Shown piece by piece: positions 1 to 8,770 of a stretch of 49,629 bases of DNA. The notes below the pieces were generated by a model, which was not told the DNA's origin, made no database searches, and saw nothing but the letters and a program-made list of their open reading frames with translations. This DNA is from an uncultured Clostridia bacterium. Its GTDB lineage: Bacteria > Bacillota > Clostridia > Oscillospirales > Ruminococcaceae. Location of the stretch: NCBI GenBank assembly GCA_944387315.1, contig CALXEL010000069.1, positions 1 to 49,629 of the forward strand, given 5' to 3'. Position numbers and translations under genes: made by a program. The first letter of the stretch is position 1; every line of letters begins with the position of its first letter.

Positions 1-12
1 AAATACAATGAT

Positions 13-1668
13 CTACTTTTTATCGGGGGGGTGCTCAACCAGAAAGAGCTCCGCTCCGTTTTCGCCGTCGTAGGAGGAATAAAAATAGGGATACTCAGCC
101 TTAAAGTCGGCGGCACAGGAATCCACCATCTTGTAGACGGCGGGACGGTGGAGCTCCCCTACCGGCTGGCCGGAGAGCTTCTCAATGGTCTTGTCCAGGA
201 AGCCCCACTTTTTGGCGGCCAGGTATTTGTCCTGGGTCAGCTCCCCCTCGCCCAGCCACTGGGCCATCTCGCTGAGGTTTTTAATCTTGGACAGGAACCA
301 GCTGTCGATCATGGTGATCTCATGGACTGTCTCCACCGGGATTCCCCGGCGCAGGGCATCGTACACCACAAAGATCCGCTCATCATCACACTGGTGGAGC
401 TGCCGGAGAATCTCCTCATCGCTCATTTCCCGGTGCTTTTCCATCTGCAGGGTGTCCAGGCCCAGCTCGATGGAACGGACCGCTTTCATAATGGCCTGCT
501 CAAAGGAGCTGCCGATGGACATAACCTCACCGGTGGCCTTCATCTGGGTGCCCAGAGTCCGCTTACCGTATACAAATTTGTCAAAGGGCCACTTGGGGAA
601 TTTCACCACCAGATAGTCGATGGCCGGCTCGAAACAGGCATAGGTCTTGCCGGTGACCGCGTTGACAATCTCATCCAGGGTATAGCCGATGGCGATTTTA
701 ATGGCCACCTTGGCAATGGGATAACCAGTGGCCTTGGAAGCCAGGGCCGAGGAACGGGACACACGAGGATTTACCTCGATGACCGCGTACTCCATGCTGG
801 TGGGATGGAGGGCGAACTGGCAGTTGCAGCCTCCCTCTACTTTCAAAGCGCTGACAATATCCAGAGCGGCAGTCCGCAGCATCTCATATTCCTTGTCAGC
901 CAGGGTCACAGCGGGAGCCACTACAATGGAGTCGCCGGTGTGTACCCCTACCGGGTCCAGGTTTTCCATGGAGCAGACGGTGATCACATTGCCCAGCCGG
1001 TCCCGGATTACCTCAAACTCGATCTCTTTCCAGCCGGAGATACACTTCTCCACCAGGATCTGGGTAATGGGAGAGAGACGCAGGCCGTTCTCAGCGATCT
1101 CATGGAGTTCCTCCATAGTGTTGGCGATACCGCCACCGGTGCCGCCCATGGTAAAGGCGGGACGGATGATGACAGGCAGGCCGATTTCCAAAGCAAAGGC
1201 CTGAGCGTCCTCCAGGGTCTCCACCACCTTGGAGGGAATACAGGGCTGGCCAATCTCCTCCATGGTGTCCTTAAACATCTGGCGGTCCTCCGCCTTGTCA
1301 ATGGTCTCCCGGTTGGCCCCCAACAGCTTTACATTGTGGCTCTTTAAGAAACCCTCCTTATCCAGCTGCATAGAGAGGGTCAGACCAGTCTGGCCGCCCA
1401 AAGTGGACAGGACGCTGTCCGGCTTTTCAATCTCAATGATCCTTTTCACCACATCCAGGGTCAAAGGCTCGATGTATACCTTGTCCGCCATAGCCTTGTC
1501 GGTCATAATGGTGGCGGGGTTGGAGTTGACCAGCACCACTTCCAGTCCCTCTTCCTTCAGAGCCCGGCAGGCCTGGGTGCCGGCGTAGTCAAACTCGGCG
1601 GCCTGGCCGATGATAATGGGGCCAGAGCCGATAACCAGTACTTTTTTAATATCCTCTCTTAACGGCAT
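13..1668 (-). CDS. carB: Carbamoyl-phosphate synthase large subunit, N-terminal half, ending at an in-frame TAG
   Basis: This is the large subunit of carbamoyl-phosphate synthase, which makes carbamoyl phosphate from bicarbonate, ATP and ammonia passed from CarA. The 551 visible residues cover the first ATP-grasp half and the oligomerisation region. The start [21 protein letters not shown], shortened here as VIGSGP...EFDYAG, the glycine-rich loop FTMGGTGGG and [10 protein letters not shown] are all typical. Family members are about 1070 residues. Here a TAG (bases 15-13) stops the frame after PPDKK, and the four codons visible beyond it read IIVF, which matches the start of the second half (usual pattern K-I/V-I-V-L/F-G-S-G-P). 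The ATG at 1668 overlaps the end of carA by 10 bases, so it is last in the visible pyr operon. The gene may be broken, or the TAG may be a sequence error. Confidence 0.93.
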   Translation of the reverse strand: MPLREDIKKVLVIGSGPIIIGQAAEFDYAGTQACRALKEEGLEVVLVNSNPATIMTDKAMADKVYIEPLTLDVVKRIIEIEKPDSVLSTLGGQTGLTLSMQLDKEGFLKSHNVKLLGANRETIDKAEDRQMFKDTMEEIGQPCIPSKVVETLEDAQAFALEIGLPVIIRPAFTMGGTGGGIANTMEELHEIAENGLRLSPITQILVEKCISGWKEIEFEVIRDRLGNVITVCSMENLDPVGVHTGDSIVVAPAVTLADKEYEMLRTAALDIVSALKVEGGCNCQFALHPTSMEYAVIEVNPRVSRSSALASKATGYPIAKVAIKIAIGYTLDEIVNAVTGKTYACFEPAIDYLVVKFPKWPFDKFVYGKRTLGTQMKATGEVMSIGSSFEQAIMKAVRSIELGLDTLQMEKHREMSDEEILRQLHQCDDERIFVVYDALRRGIPVETVHEITMIDSWFLSKIKNLSEMAQWLGEGELTQDKYLAAKKWGFLDKTIEKLSGQPVGELHRPAVYKMVDSCAADFKAEYPYFYSSYDGENGAELFLVEHPPDKK

Positions 1669-2768
1669 GCTGCATCCTCCTTACTGGCGGCAATCAAATC
1701 CATAAAAGTCTGGAACAGGTAGTTGGTGTCGTGAGGCCCCGAACTGGCTTCGGGGTGGAATTGCACCGTAAAGCAGGGGAACGCAGTATATCGGATTCCC
1801 TCGCAGGATTTATCGTTGGCGTTGATGTGGCTCACATGGCCGATCTGGACGGGAATGGTAGAGGCGTCCACCGCAAAGCCATGGTTCTGGCTGGTAATAT
1901 AGGTGCGGCCTCGCTCCAGATCAATTACTGGCTGGTTGCCTCCCCGATGGCCATATTTCATCTTAGAGGTGGTTGCCCCCATGGCCAGAGCCATCAGCTG
2001 ATGGCCCAGACAGATGCCGAACATGGGGATACCCAGCTTGGCGATCTCCTTGAGGTTTTTGATGATCTCCACATTTTCCGCCGGGTCACCAGGGCCGTTG
2101 GAAAGCATAATGCCATCCACACCCATCTCCTTGAGTTCCTGGGCGGTGGTCAGTGGAGGCACCACTGTCACATGGCAGCCCAGACGGTTGAGCCAGCGGC
2201 GGATGTTGTACTTATAGCCGAAGTCGAAAAGGGCCACATGGTACCGGGGATTCTCCACCGGGAACTCCTGGCGCTGGGTCACCGAAACCGATTTGACAGC
2301 GTCCGCAATGGCAAAGTCCCGAATCTGAGCCATAGCCTTGTCCAGGTCCAGCTCTTCGGTGGTAATCATGCCGTTCATAACACCGGCTTCCCGAATTTTA
2401 CGGGTCAGGGCCCGGGTGTCGATGCCATAGATGCCCACCACATTGTATTTCTTTAAGAATTCATCCAGGTTGCCGGTCATTCGGAAATTGGAGGGAGCTT
2501 CACACCACTCCCTAACAATATAGCCTTTAAAATGGACCCCATCCGATTCAAAGTCCTCCCCATTGACCCCGTAGTTGCCAATGAGCGGGAAGGTGTGGGT
2601 GACCAGCTGTCCATAAAAGCTGGGGTCGGTAAGGGTTTCCTGATAGCCCACCTCACCGGTGGTGAACACAACCTCTCCTATGGCTGTCCCCTGGGCACCG
2701 AAGGAATATCCGTTAAAAATGGTTCCATCCGCCAGAATCAGGCGGGCTTTCTTTTGATCTTTCAGCAT
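1659..2768 (-). CDS. carA: Carbamoyl-phosphate synthase small subunit (glutaminase)
   Basis: CarA hydrolyses glutamine and channels ammonia to CarB for pyrimidine and arginine synthesis. The 369-residue protein has the N-terminal CPSase small-chain domain (about 1-150) and a class I glutamine amidotransferase domain (about 175-360). The nucleophile is Cys253 in GICLGHQ, with His338 and Glu340 in FHPE. I chose the ATG at 2768 because AGGAAGGAA lies just upstream and the protein then begins [13 protein letters not shown], as in the family; a longer reading would run into pyrF. It starts 19 bases after pyrF stops and overlaps carB by 10 bases, so the two subunits are probably translationally coupled. 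Confidence 0.97.
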   Translation of the reverse strand: MLKDQKKARLILADGTIFNGYSFGAQGTAIGEVVFTTGEVGYQETLTDPSFYGQLVTHTFPLIGNYGVNGEDFESDGVHFKGYIVREWCEAPSNFRMTGNLDEFLKKYNVVGIYGIDTRALTRKIREAGVMNGMITTEELDLDKAMAQIRDFAIADAVKSVSVTQRQEFPVENPRYHVALFDFGYKYNIRRWLNRLGCHVTVVPPLTTAQELKEMGVDGIMLSNGPGDPAENVEIIKNLKEIAKLGIPMFGICLGHQLMALAMGATTSKMKYGHRGGNQPVIDLERGRTYITSQNHGFAVDASTIPVQIGHVSHINANDKSCEGIRYTAFPCFTVQFHPEASSGPHDTNYLFQTFMDLIAASKEDAACR

Positions 2769-2787
2769 TTGTTTTCCTTCCTTCCCA

Positions 2788-3717
2788 TTACAGCTTGATC
2801 TCGGGAAGATAACTGGTGATGTCCTCCCGCATCCGGATGGCCTCTGCCCGAGCCCCCTTGGCATAATCCTCACCGGGGAGGTTCTGCTTCTTCCAGGCGG
2901 TCAACACCGCCCGGGAGGAGTTGACGATGGCTCCCAGGCCCCGCTCATCAAAGGCGCCCACTACATCCAGAGCGCCGCCTCCCTGGGCGCCATAACCAGG
3001 CACCAGGATAAAGGTATGGGGCATCTCCTTGCGCATCTGGCTCAGCTGCTGGGGATAGGTGGCACCCACCACAGCGCCCACTGCCGAGTAGCCGTACCGG
3101 CCGATGTTATCGGCTCCCCACTGCTCACACATTTGGCCCATCACCGAGTAAACGCTCTGACCATCAATAAGTCGGTCCTGGAGCTCTCCTGAGGAGGGGT
3201 TGGAGGTTTTCACCAGTACAAAGACTCCGGCGTCATTCTCCTTGCAGACCTTGACCAGGGGCGCGATTCCATCGGTGCCCAGATAGCCGTTGACAGTGAG
3301 GGCATCCCCTCCAAAGGGGGTGAACGCCTGATCCTGCACCTTCACCTTGCCCAGGTGAGCCAGGGCATAGGCCTCCATAGTGGAACCGATGTCGTTGCGC
3401 TTGCCGTCGGTGATGACAAACATCCCCTTCTCCTTGGCGTAGGCGATGGTCTCAGCCAAGGCACGCATACCCTGCCAGCCCAGGGCCTCATAGAAGGCAC
3501 ACTGGGGCTTTACAGCGGGGACAATGTCACAGATGGCATCGATAATCCCCTTGTTAAAGGTTAAAAACGCCTGGGCAGCCCCCTCCAGGGTGACACCATA
3601 GCGGGAAAAAGCATCCTGAATGATGTGGTCAGGCAGGTAGTCCAGTTTGGGGTCCAAACCCACTACAGTAGGGTTTTTCAGTTCCACAATACGCGCGATC
3701 AGCCGGTCAAATGACAT
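2788..3717 (-). CDS. pyrF: Orotidine 5'-phosphate decarboxylase (long type)
   Basis: PyrF converts OMP to UMP, the last step of UMP synthesis. At 309 residues it belongs to the longer subgroup of decarboxylases, not the roughly 235-residue B. subtilis type. The catalytic charged network is visible in TDGKRNDIGST, with Asp104, Lys106 and Asp109. The N-terminal VGLDPKLDYLP and the later LVPGYGAQGG phosphate-binding region also fit. It lies 22 bases after pyrC and 19 bases before carA, so it is inside the pyr operon. The genes pyrB, pyrK, pyrD and pyrE are not in the window and may lie beyond carB. Confidence 0.96.
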   Translation of the reverse strand: MSFDRLIARIVELKNPTVVGLDPKLDYLPDHIIQDAFSRYGVTLEGAAQAFLTFNKGIIDAICDIVPAVKPQCAFYEALGWQGMRALAETIAYAKEKGMFVITDGKRNDIGSTMEAYALAHLGKVKVQDQAFTPFGGDALTVNGYLGTDGIAPLVKVCKENDAGVFVLVKTSNPSSGELQDRLIDGQSVYSVMGQMCEQWGADNIGRYGYSAVGAVVGATYPQQLSQMRKEMPHTFILVPGYGAQGGGALDVVGAFDERGLGAIVNSSRAVLTAWKKQNLPGEDYAKGARAEAIRMREDITSYLPEIKL

Positions 3718-3739
3718 GGTTTTTTCCTCCTGTATTCTC

Positions 3740-5014
3740 TTACTTGTCCTGATATGTGATCCTGCCTTCCAGCAGGGTGTACTTGACTTTTCCGGTAAAG
3801 GTCATCCCCAAAAAGGGAGTGTTGCGGGATTTGGAGCGAATATCTTCCAGAGTGAAAGTCCACTCTTCTCCCGGGTCAAAGATGGTGATGTCCGCAGGCT
3901 GTCCTACCCTGAGGCTCTCGCCGGGCAGATTGAGAATCCGCCGGGGAGCCACCGCCATCAGCTCAACCAGCCGGGACAGGGAAATAACCCCTGTCTTGAC
4001 CAGAGCGGTACAGCTGGCGGCGAAACTGGTTTCCAACCCGATAATGCCGTTGGGCGCCTTCAGAAAATCTGCCTTCTCCTGTGGAGCATGAGGGGCGTGG
4101 TCGGTAATGATGGCGTCGATGGTGCCGTCCCGGACCCCCTCCACAATGGCCTGGCAGTCCTCCCGCTCCCGCAGGGGGGGATTCATCCTCCAGTTGGCGT
4201 CCCGCCGGCGCAGCTCCTCATGGGTCAGCAGCATATAGTGGGGGGCAGTCTCACAGGTGACCTGCACGCCCCGCCGTTTGGCGTCCCGGATCAGGGCAAC
4301 CGATCCCTGGGTGGAGACATGGGCGATGTGGATGGCGGTGCCTGTGGCCGCCGCCAGGGCGATTTCCCGGGCGGTGACAGAGTCCTCGCTGGCCCGGTCC
4401 ATTCCCTTGACCCCCAGTTCCTCTGAAACAGAGCCCTTGTGGATAATGCCCCCATCAATAATGTCCAAATCCTCACAGTGGCTGATTACCGACAGGTGGA
4501 GGGCATAGGCCTGTTTCATGGCCTCTTCCATAATGGCGGCGTTCTTCACCGGTCTGCCGTCATCGCTGATAGCCACCGCTCCCGCCGCCTGCAAGGCAGG
4601 GTAGTCACATAGCTCAGCCCCCTGCTGGCCCCGGGTGATGGCAGCCACCGGATAAATCCGGGCGTCTGCCGCTTTTGCCCGCTCCAGCAGCTGAGTCAAA
4701 GACTGAGGGGTGTCCAGAGGGGGATTGGTATTGGGCATACAGGCCACAGCGGTAAAGCCTCCTGCGGCAGCTGCACGACAGCCGGAGAAGATATCCTCCT
4801 TGTGGGTAAACCCTGGGTCTCTCAGATGGACATGGATGTCCACAAAGCCCGGGGAAGCACAAAGGCCGGTGCCATCAATGATCTGGGCCCCGTCCGGCTG
4901 GGCAACCTGGCCCACAGCCGCGATCTTCCCATCGGTAATCAGGATATTTCCCATCTCATCCCGTCCCTGGGCCGGGTCCAGAATCCGCACTCCTTTAATG
5001 AAGATGGTTTCCAC
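3740..5014 (-). CDS. pyrC: Dihydroorotase, class I
   Basis: PyrC cyclises carbamoyl aspartate to dihydroorotate in the cytoplasm. The 424 residues match the usual class I length of about 425-430. Zinc ligands are visible: His61 and His63 in DIHVHLRDPG, Asp151 in ISDDG, His179 in SHCED, His232 in IAHVS and Asp305 in TDHAPH. I chose the GTG at 5014: the protein then starts ETIFIKGVRILDP, and an AAAGGGGA ribosome site lies eight bases upstream. The longer ATG reading from 5068 would overlap the pyrR C-terminus. The start lies only four bases after the pyrR stop, so its ribosome site is inside pyrR. Confidence 0.95.
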   Translation of the reverse strand: METIFIKGVRILDPAQGRDEMGNILITDGKIAAVGQVAQPDGAQIIDGTGLCASPGFVDIHVHLRDPGFTHKEDIFSGCRAAAAGGFTAVACMPNTNPPLDTPQSLTQLLERAKAADARIYPVAAITRGQQGAELCDYPALQAAGAVAISDDGRPVKNAAIMEEAMKQAYALHLSVISHCEDLDIIDGGIIHKGSVSEELGVKGMDRASEDSVTAREIALAAATGTAIHIAHVSTQGSVALIRDAKRRGVQVTCETAPHYMLLTHEELRRRDANWRMNPPLREREDCQAIVEGVRDGTIDAIITDHAPHAPQEKADFLKAPNGIIGLETSFAASCTALVKTGVISLSRLVELMAVAPRRILNLPGESLRVGQPADITIFDPGEEWTFTLEDIRSKSRNTPFLGMTFTGKVKYTLLEGRITYQDK

Positions 5015-5018
5015 TGTC

Positions 5019-5567
5019 CTATCCCCTTTCTTTGGTGCTTCGCCAAATGGAAACACTGTCCGCTCCATCCCGCTCCTTGGTGGTCACTTTTACCTGCTCC
5101 TCTGAAGAGGTAGGCAGGTTTTTCCCAATAAAGTCCGGCCGGATGGGTAGCTCCCGGTGTCCCCGGTCCACCAACGCCGCCAACTGAATGTTCCGGGGAC
5201 GTCCCCGGCTCATCAACGCCTCGATGGCAGCCCGCACACTGCGGCCGGTGTAGATTACATCATCCACCAGCACCACCCGCTTGTCGGTGATATCAAAGCC
5301 AAGCTGGGAACGGTCCTGGTATTCCGCCGGAGGGATACCGTCATCCCGAAAGGGGGTGATGTCCAGTTGGCCACAATCCACAGGGCGGCCCTCAATCTCG
5401 CTGATTTTAGCGGCAATCCGGCGGGCCAGATAGACCCCGCCTCCCATGATGCCTACCACACACAGGTCCTCAGCGCCTTTATTTCGCTCTACAATTTCGA
5501 AAGAGATACGGGTGATGGCCCGGCCCACAGCCGGCTCATCCAGAATTATGTTTTTTTCCTCAAACAT
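5019..5567 (-). CDS. pyrR: PyrR: pyr mRNA-binding attenuation protein / uracil phosphoribosyltransferase
   Basis: PyrR senses UMP/UTP against PRPP and, when pyrimidines are plentiful, binds the pyr leader RNA and promotes termination. Many homologues also have uracil phosphoribosyltransferase activity. The 182-residue protein carries the PRPP loop VVLVDDVIYTGRSVRAA and the conserved LVDRGHRELPIRPDF(I/V)GKN block. The ATG at 5567 has AAAGGAGAG seven bases upstream. It is the first gene of the operon, and the leader ahead of it contains a matching PyrR-binding loop and terminator, so autoregulation by attenuation is well supported. It stops with TAG, which shows that TAG is a normal stop in this genome. 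Confidence 0.97.
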   Translation of the reverse strand: MFEEKNIILDEPAVGRAITRISFEIVERNKGAEDLCVVGIMGGGVYLARRIAAKISEIEGRPVDCGQLDITPFRDDGIPPAEYQDRSQLGFDITDKRVVLVDDVIYTGRSVRAAIEALMSRGRPRNIQLAALVDRGHRELPIRPDFIGKNLPTSSEEQVKVTTKERDGADSVSIWRSTKERG

Positions 5568-5615
5568 CGCCGGTCTCTCCTTTGATTGGTTTTCAGAGGC
5601 TCTATTTTGATACAC

Positions 5616-5652
5616 AAAAAAAAGACCATCCTGCCCTGGAAGCAGAAAGGTC
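5616..5652 (-). terminator. Attenuator terminator of the pyr operon leader
   Basis: Read on the minus strand, an 11-base stem (GACCTTTCTGC pairing with GCAGGATGGTC, one mismatch) with a seven-base loop is followed by eight T residues. It lies between the PyrR-binding loop and the pyrR start, the position expected for the regulated terminator of PyrR attenuation. Confidence 0.9.
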
Positions 5653-5667
5653 GCAAGCTTTCACCCA

Positions 5668-5692
5668 ATGGCACCTGTCCCGGGGACAGATG
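5668..5692 (-). other. Strong leader hairpin inside the pyr attenuator
   Basis: GCATCTGTCC and GGACAGGTGC form an almost perfect ten-base stem (one G-U pair) with a short loop, between the PyrR loop and the terminator. It is probably part of the folding path that chooses between antitermination and termination. I could not work out the exact antiterminator pairing. Confidence 0.6.
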
Positions 5693-5724
5693 CTGTCTTT
5701 TTCACTTAAAGCCGCTGCCTTGTC

Positions 5725-5738
5725 AGCCTCACAGGACC
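5725..5738 (-). promoter_or_regulatory. PyrR-binding loop in the pyr leader
   Basis: The leader RNA reads GGUCCUGUGAGGCU, which matches the PyrR recognition pattern RUCCNGNGAGGYU. Flanking bases GUUGG/CUGAC and CCUU/AAGG can pair to form the expected anti-antiterminator hairpin. It lies about 90 bases before the attenuator terminator. Confidence 0.9.
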
Positions 5739-5762
5739 AACTTAAAGGTTGCTATTTGCTAT

Positions 5763-5791
5763 ATTATACCCAAGTCTCAAGCCTTTGTCCA
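5763..5791 (-). promoter_or_regulatory. Promoter of the pyr operon
   Basis: A -35 box TGGACA (5791-5786) and a -10 box TATAAT (5768-5763) are separated by 17 bases. Transcription should start near 5756, leaving a leader of about 190 bases that holds the PyrR loop and attenuator. Confidence 0.85.
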
Positions 5792-5909
5792 TAGAAACGG
5801 GGATTTTTTTCCCTGTGAAAAAAGTTTTTCCCTTTTGACTGTCTCACCCTCTCAGTCCCATGAAAAATTGTCGAAATTCACAACTGCTTTTTCTCCGGGG
5901 CCTCTCTGT

Positions 5910-5940
5910 AAAAAAGCCGGACAGATATTCCTGTCCGGTC
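5910..5940 (-). terminator. Intrinsic terminator after rlmH
   Basis: CCGGACAG and CTGTCCGG form a perfect eight-base stem with a six-base loop, followed by a C and six T residues, nine bases past the rlmH stop. The rest of 5800-5909 shows nothing else I can assign. Confidence 0.9.
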
Positions 5941-5949
5941 CTCTTTGGG

Positions 5950-6438
5950 CTATTTATGATACTTGTGATGAGCGTTGATGGTCATGGCCCGATAAATCTG
6001 TTCCAACAGCATCACCCGGGCCAGTTGGTGAGGAAAGGTCATTTTAGACATAGAAAGCCGGATACGGGAATCGGCTTTCAGCTGGGACCACAAGCCATTG
6101 GAACCACCGATTACAAAGGTAAGGGTGGAGCATCCCCCCAGGGCCAGATCCGAAATGGTTTGGGCCAGTTGTGGGGAGCTGTACTGTGTTCCCTCGATAC
6201 ACAGGGTAATTAAGGCGCTGCCGGCAGGAATTTTTGCGGCGATCCGTTTTCCTTCCTCTACAACTCCCTGTTCCACCATAGCTGGGGAAGGGTTGTCCGG
6301 CAACCGATATTCCTCCACCTCGGTAACTATTACCCGGCAAAAGCCCCCCAAACGCTTAATATATTCTCCACAGGCGTCGGTGAGATATTTTTCCTTTATC
6401 TTCCCTACGGCGATCAAATGAACGGTCAGCACCCTCAT
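5950..6438 (-). CDS. rlmH: 23S rRNA (pseudouridine1915-N3)-methyltransferase
   Basis: RlmH methylates N3 of pseudouridine 1915 in helix 69 of 23S rRNA on assembled ribosomes, using SAM. The protein has 162 residues, close to the usual 155-160. It shows the SPOUT knot signature FVIGGSNGL (about 108-116), the KMTFPHQLARVMLLEQIYRA block and the C-terminal YHK. The ATG at 6438 is preceded by AGAAGGAGAA. It starts eight bases after walJ ends. These two genes are neighbours in many Firmicutes, so co-transcription is likely. It ends with TAG and a clear terminator. Confidence 0.96.
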   Translation of the reverse strand: MRVLTVHLIAVGKIKEKYLTDACGEYIKRLGGFCRVIVTEVEEYRLPDNPSPAMVEQGVVEEGKRIAAKIPAGSALITLCIEGTQYSSPQLAQTISDLALGGCSTLTFVIGGSNGLWSQLKADSRIRLSMSKMTFPHQLARVMLLEQIYRAMTINAHHKYHK

Positions 6439-6446
6439 TTCTCCTT

Positions 6447-7238
6447 CTAAAAGATTGTCATTTCCCCTGGCTGGCAGCGGGGCGCCACTTCCAAAGTGAA
6501 ATCCCTGCCCTTCTGGTATCCATTTCGTTCCAAGGCGCTGGAAATCGTTTGGTAAGCCAAAGAGGGCATGTTGTTTTCTTTGCTGAGATGCGCAAGTACA
6601 AACCGGGTAGAACCCCGCTCCATTAGCCGGTTGATCTCATCGGCGCAGCAGTCGTTGGACAGGTGTCCGTTCTGGGAGGCAATGCGCTGTTTGAGAGGAT
6701 AGGGATAGGAGGAACAGCGCAGCATTCCGGTATCGTAATTTGACTCCAACAAAACCAGATCACATCCGGTAATTCCCTGCCGAACTGTATCCGAAACATG
6801 GCCCAGGTCGGTGGCGACACCAATCAACCGATCATCTCCCAACTGAATGCGATAGCCTACGCTGTCTGCCGCGTCATGGGGAGTGGAAAAACAGGTGACC
6901 TGTAAATTGGCAAAGGCCACTCCTTTTTCGTCCATAACTTCTAACTGGGCTGTGGCGGGCACCAAATCATTTTGAGAAAGATATTCCAGCGTAGCGGCTG
7001 TAGCGTATACTGGAATAGAATATTTTTTTAAAAACACCTTTAATCCCCGGACATGATCCACATGTTCGTGGGTAATAAAAATCCCTCGCAGTTTTTCCGG
7101 TAAAATCTGACGGGCTTCCAACGCCTGGGTCAGCGCCCGGCAGGATACTCCCGCATCCACCAAAATTCCTTCTGAACTGGTGCCTATGTAACTGACATTT
7201 CCGCTGCTTCCACTGAACAGAGGACAAAATCGTGCCAT
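6447..7238 (-). CDS. walJ: WalJ/YycJ-type metallo-beta-lactamase-fold hydrolase
   Basis: This is a member of the YycJ/WalJ group of metallo-beta-lactamase-fold proteins. They are predicted metal-dependent phosphodiesterases or nucleases, and the exact substrate is not settled. The metal motif THEHVDH gives His57, His59, Asp61 and His62. The N-terminal LFSGSSGN and the late SNDCCADEINRLM are typical. I chose the ATG at 7238 because GGAGGG lies about ten bases before it and the 263-residue length matches B. subtilis WalJ; two ATGs three and six codons upstream are too close to that site. No walRK genes are nearby. The start lies only 23 bases past the murA terminator, with no promoter visible in between. 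Confidence 0.92.
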   Translation of the reverse strand: MARFCPLFSGSSGNVSYIGTSSEGILVDAGVSCRALTQALEARQILPEKLRGIFITHEHVDHVRGLKVFLKKYSIPVYATAATLEYLSQNDLVPATAQLEVMDEKGVAFANLQVTCFSTPHDAADSVGYRIQLGDDRLIGVATDLGHVSDTVRQGITGCDLVLLESNYDTGMLRCSSYPYPLKQRIASQNGHLSNDCCADEINRLMERGSTRFVLAHLSKENNMPSLAYQTISSALERNGYQKGRDFTLEVAPRCQPGEMTIF

Positions 7239-7260
7239 TTCTGCCATTCCCTCCAAAAAG

Positions 7261-7305
7261 CAAAAAACAGGACAGGGATTTCGCCGCCGCGAAAAGCCCT
7301 GTCCC
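7261..7305 (-). terminator. Intrinsic terminator after murA
   Basis: GGACAGGG pairs with CCCTGTCC around a second stem (TTTCGC with GCGAAA), followed by TG and six T residues. It begins about a dozen bases past the murA stop and ends just before the walJ ribosome site. Confidence 0.88.
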
Positions 7306-7316
7306 CTTACAAATCG

Positions 7317-8600
7317 TTACAGCGCTTTGGCAACCTGTTCTTCAGGCACCGTCACTTTTTTTATGTTGGCACCCAAATGATTCAGTTTGCCGGTGAGGTC
7401 CTCATACCCACGCTCTATGTGATGAATATCCTCAATGACTGTGGTACCTTCTGCCATAAGACCCGCAATCAACATAGCGGCTCCCGCGCGCAAATCCAAA
7501 GCCCGGACCGGTGCGCCGGTCAGACATTCTACGCCTTCAATAACCGCTACCTTGCCATCTACCTGAATGGAGGCTCCCATGCGCCGTAGCTCGTCCACAT
7601 ATTTAAAACGGTTGTCCCACACACCCTCTGTAATAATACTGGTGCCATTTGCCTTACAGAGCATAGTGGCAATTTGTGGCTGCATATCCGTTGGGAACCC
7701 AGGATGAGGCATTGTTTTAATATTGACCTTTTCCAAAGGCCCAGTACGGGTAAATCGGATGGAATCATCATATTCTGTCACCTGTGCGCCAGCTTTGGAA
7801 AGCTTCTCAGTGATGGCTTCCAAATGCTTGGGGATGACATTCTTAATGAGCACATCTCCCCCAGTAGCGGCAGCAGCCACCATATAGGTACCCGCCTCAA
7901 TCTGGTCTGGAATAATGGAATAGGTTGTTCCTCGCAGCACATCCACTCCATGAATTTTAATCACATCGGTACCCGCACCTCGGATATCCGCACCCATAGA
8001 GTTTAAAAAGTTCGCCAGATCTACAATGTGCGGTTCTTTGGCCACATTCTCCAAAATGGTAACGCCTTTGGCCTTAACTGCCGCCAACATCACATTGATA
8101 GTAGCTCCCACCGAAACTACATCAAAATAGATATGGGCGCCAATCAGTTCCTCCGCCTGGGCGTTGATCATACCATAATCAATAGAAACTTGTGCTCCCA
8201 GCGCCTCAAAACCTTTGATATGCTGATCGATAGGGCGGACCCCAAAATTACACCCTCCGGGCATGGCTACGCTGGCCCGGTTGCAGCGTCCCAAAAGAGA
8301 ACCCAAAAAATAATAGGAAGCTCTCAAATACTTGGCAAGCTCATGGGGCACAACCGGCTCCCGAATATTGGTGGTATCTATCTCAACGGTGGTTTTGCCG
8401 AGCAGTCTGACAGTCGCTCCCATCTCGCGAAGGATTTTGAACAGCACTGTCACATCACTGATGTTTGGGATATTTTCGATGACGCAGCGATCCTTAGCCA
8501 AAACGGTGGCGGGAATAATGGCAACAACAGCGTTTTTCGCACCGCTGATGGTCACTTCTCCCCGAAGAACCGCGCCTCCTTCGACAACAAATCTTTCCAA
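7317..8600 (-). CDS. murA: UDP-N-acetylglucosamine 1-carboxyvinyltransferase
   Basis: MurA transfers enolpyruvate from PEP to UDP-GlcNAc, the first committed step of peptidoglycan synthesis, and is the fosfomycin target. The 427 residues have the expected length. Lys22 and Asn23 (SGAKNA) and Arg93 are present. The loop cysteine is Cys117 in PGGCNFGVRP, so fosfomycin sensitivity would be expected from this residue. The reading starts at a TTG (8600-8598), placed about eight bases after AGAGGAG; the nearby ATG is out of frame. The next gene upstream is a lipid kinase, so the position is not a dedicated mur cluster. Confidence 0.96.
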   Translation of the reverse strand: MERFVVEGGAVLRGEVTISGAKNAVVAIIPATVLAKDRCVIENIPNISDVTVLFKILREMGATVRLLGKTTVEIDTTNIREPVVPHELAKYLRASYYFLGSLLGRCNRASVAMPGGCNFGVRPIDQHIKGFEALGAQVSIDYGMINAQAEELIGAHIYFDVVSVGATINVMLAAVKAKGVTILENVAKEPHIVDLANFLNSMGADIRGAGTDVIKIHGVDVLRGTTYSIIPDQIEAGTYMVAAAATGGDVLIKNVIPKHLEAITEKLSKAGAQVTEYDDSIRFTRTGPLEKVNIKTMPHPGFPTDMQPQIATMLCKANGTSIITEGVWDNRFKYVDELRRMGASIQVDGKVAVIEGVECLTGAPVRALDLRAGAAMLIAGLMAEGTTVIEDIHHIERGYEDLTGKLNHLGANIKKVTVPEEQVAKAL

Positions 8601-8637
8601 ACCACATTCTCCTCTAAAACAACTTCATATCAGTACT

Positions 8638-8643
8638 AGTATA
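8638..8643 (-). promoter_or_regulatory. Candidate -10 box for murA
   Basis: TATACT lies about 40 bases before the murA TTG start. I see no good -35 box 16-18 bases upstream, where the sequence is a run of T, so this is a weak call. Confidence 0.3.
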
Positions 8644-8730
8644 TCACTTATACCCTCAAAAAAAAAGCGCAAAATAGCTTTACGAAAATTACTAGAAAAA
8701 TAAAATATTTTTTTCAGCAGCAACCAGAGT

Positions 8731-8749
8731 ATTCCCACCATGTGGGAAT
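8731..8749. repeat. Perfect inverted repeat between dagK-like gene and murA
   Basis: ATTCCCAC and GTGGGAAT form a perfect eight-base stem with a three-base loop, about 20 bases past the stop of the lipid kinase gene. There is no T run directly after it on either strand, so it may be a weak terminator or an operator. Confidence 0.5.
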
Positions 8750-8770
8750 TTCATTCTGAAATATTGTTTT

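Noticed and set aside
13..15. Reassigned TAG codon (alternative code) as explanation for carB
   Set aside because: pyrR, rlmH, coaE, DUF951 and the deacetylase gene all end with TAG at family-typical C-termini, and RF1 is present and intact.
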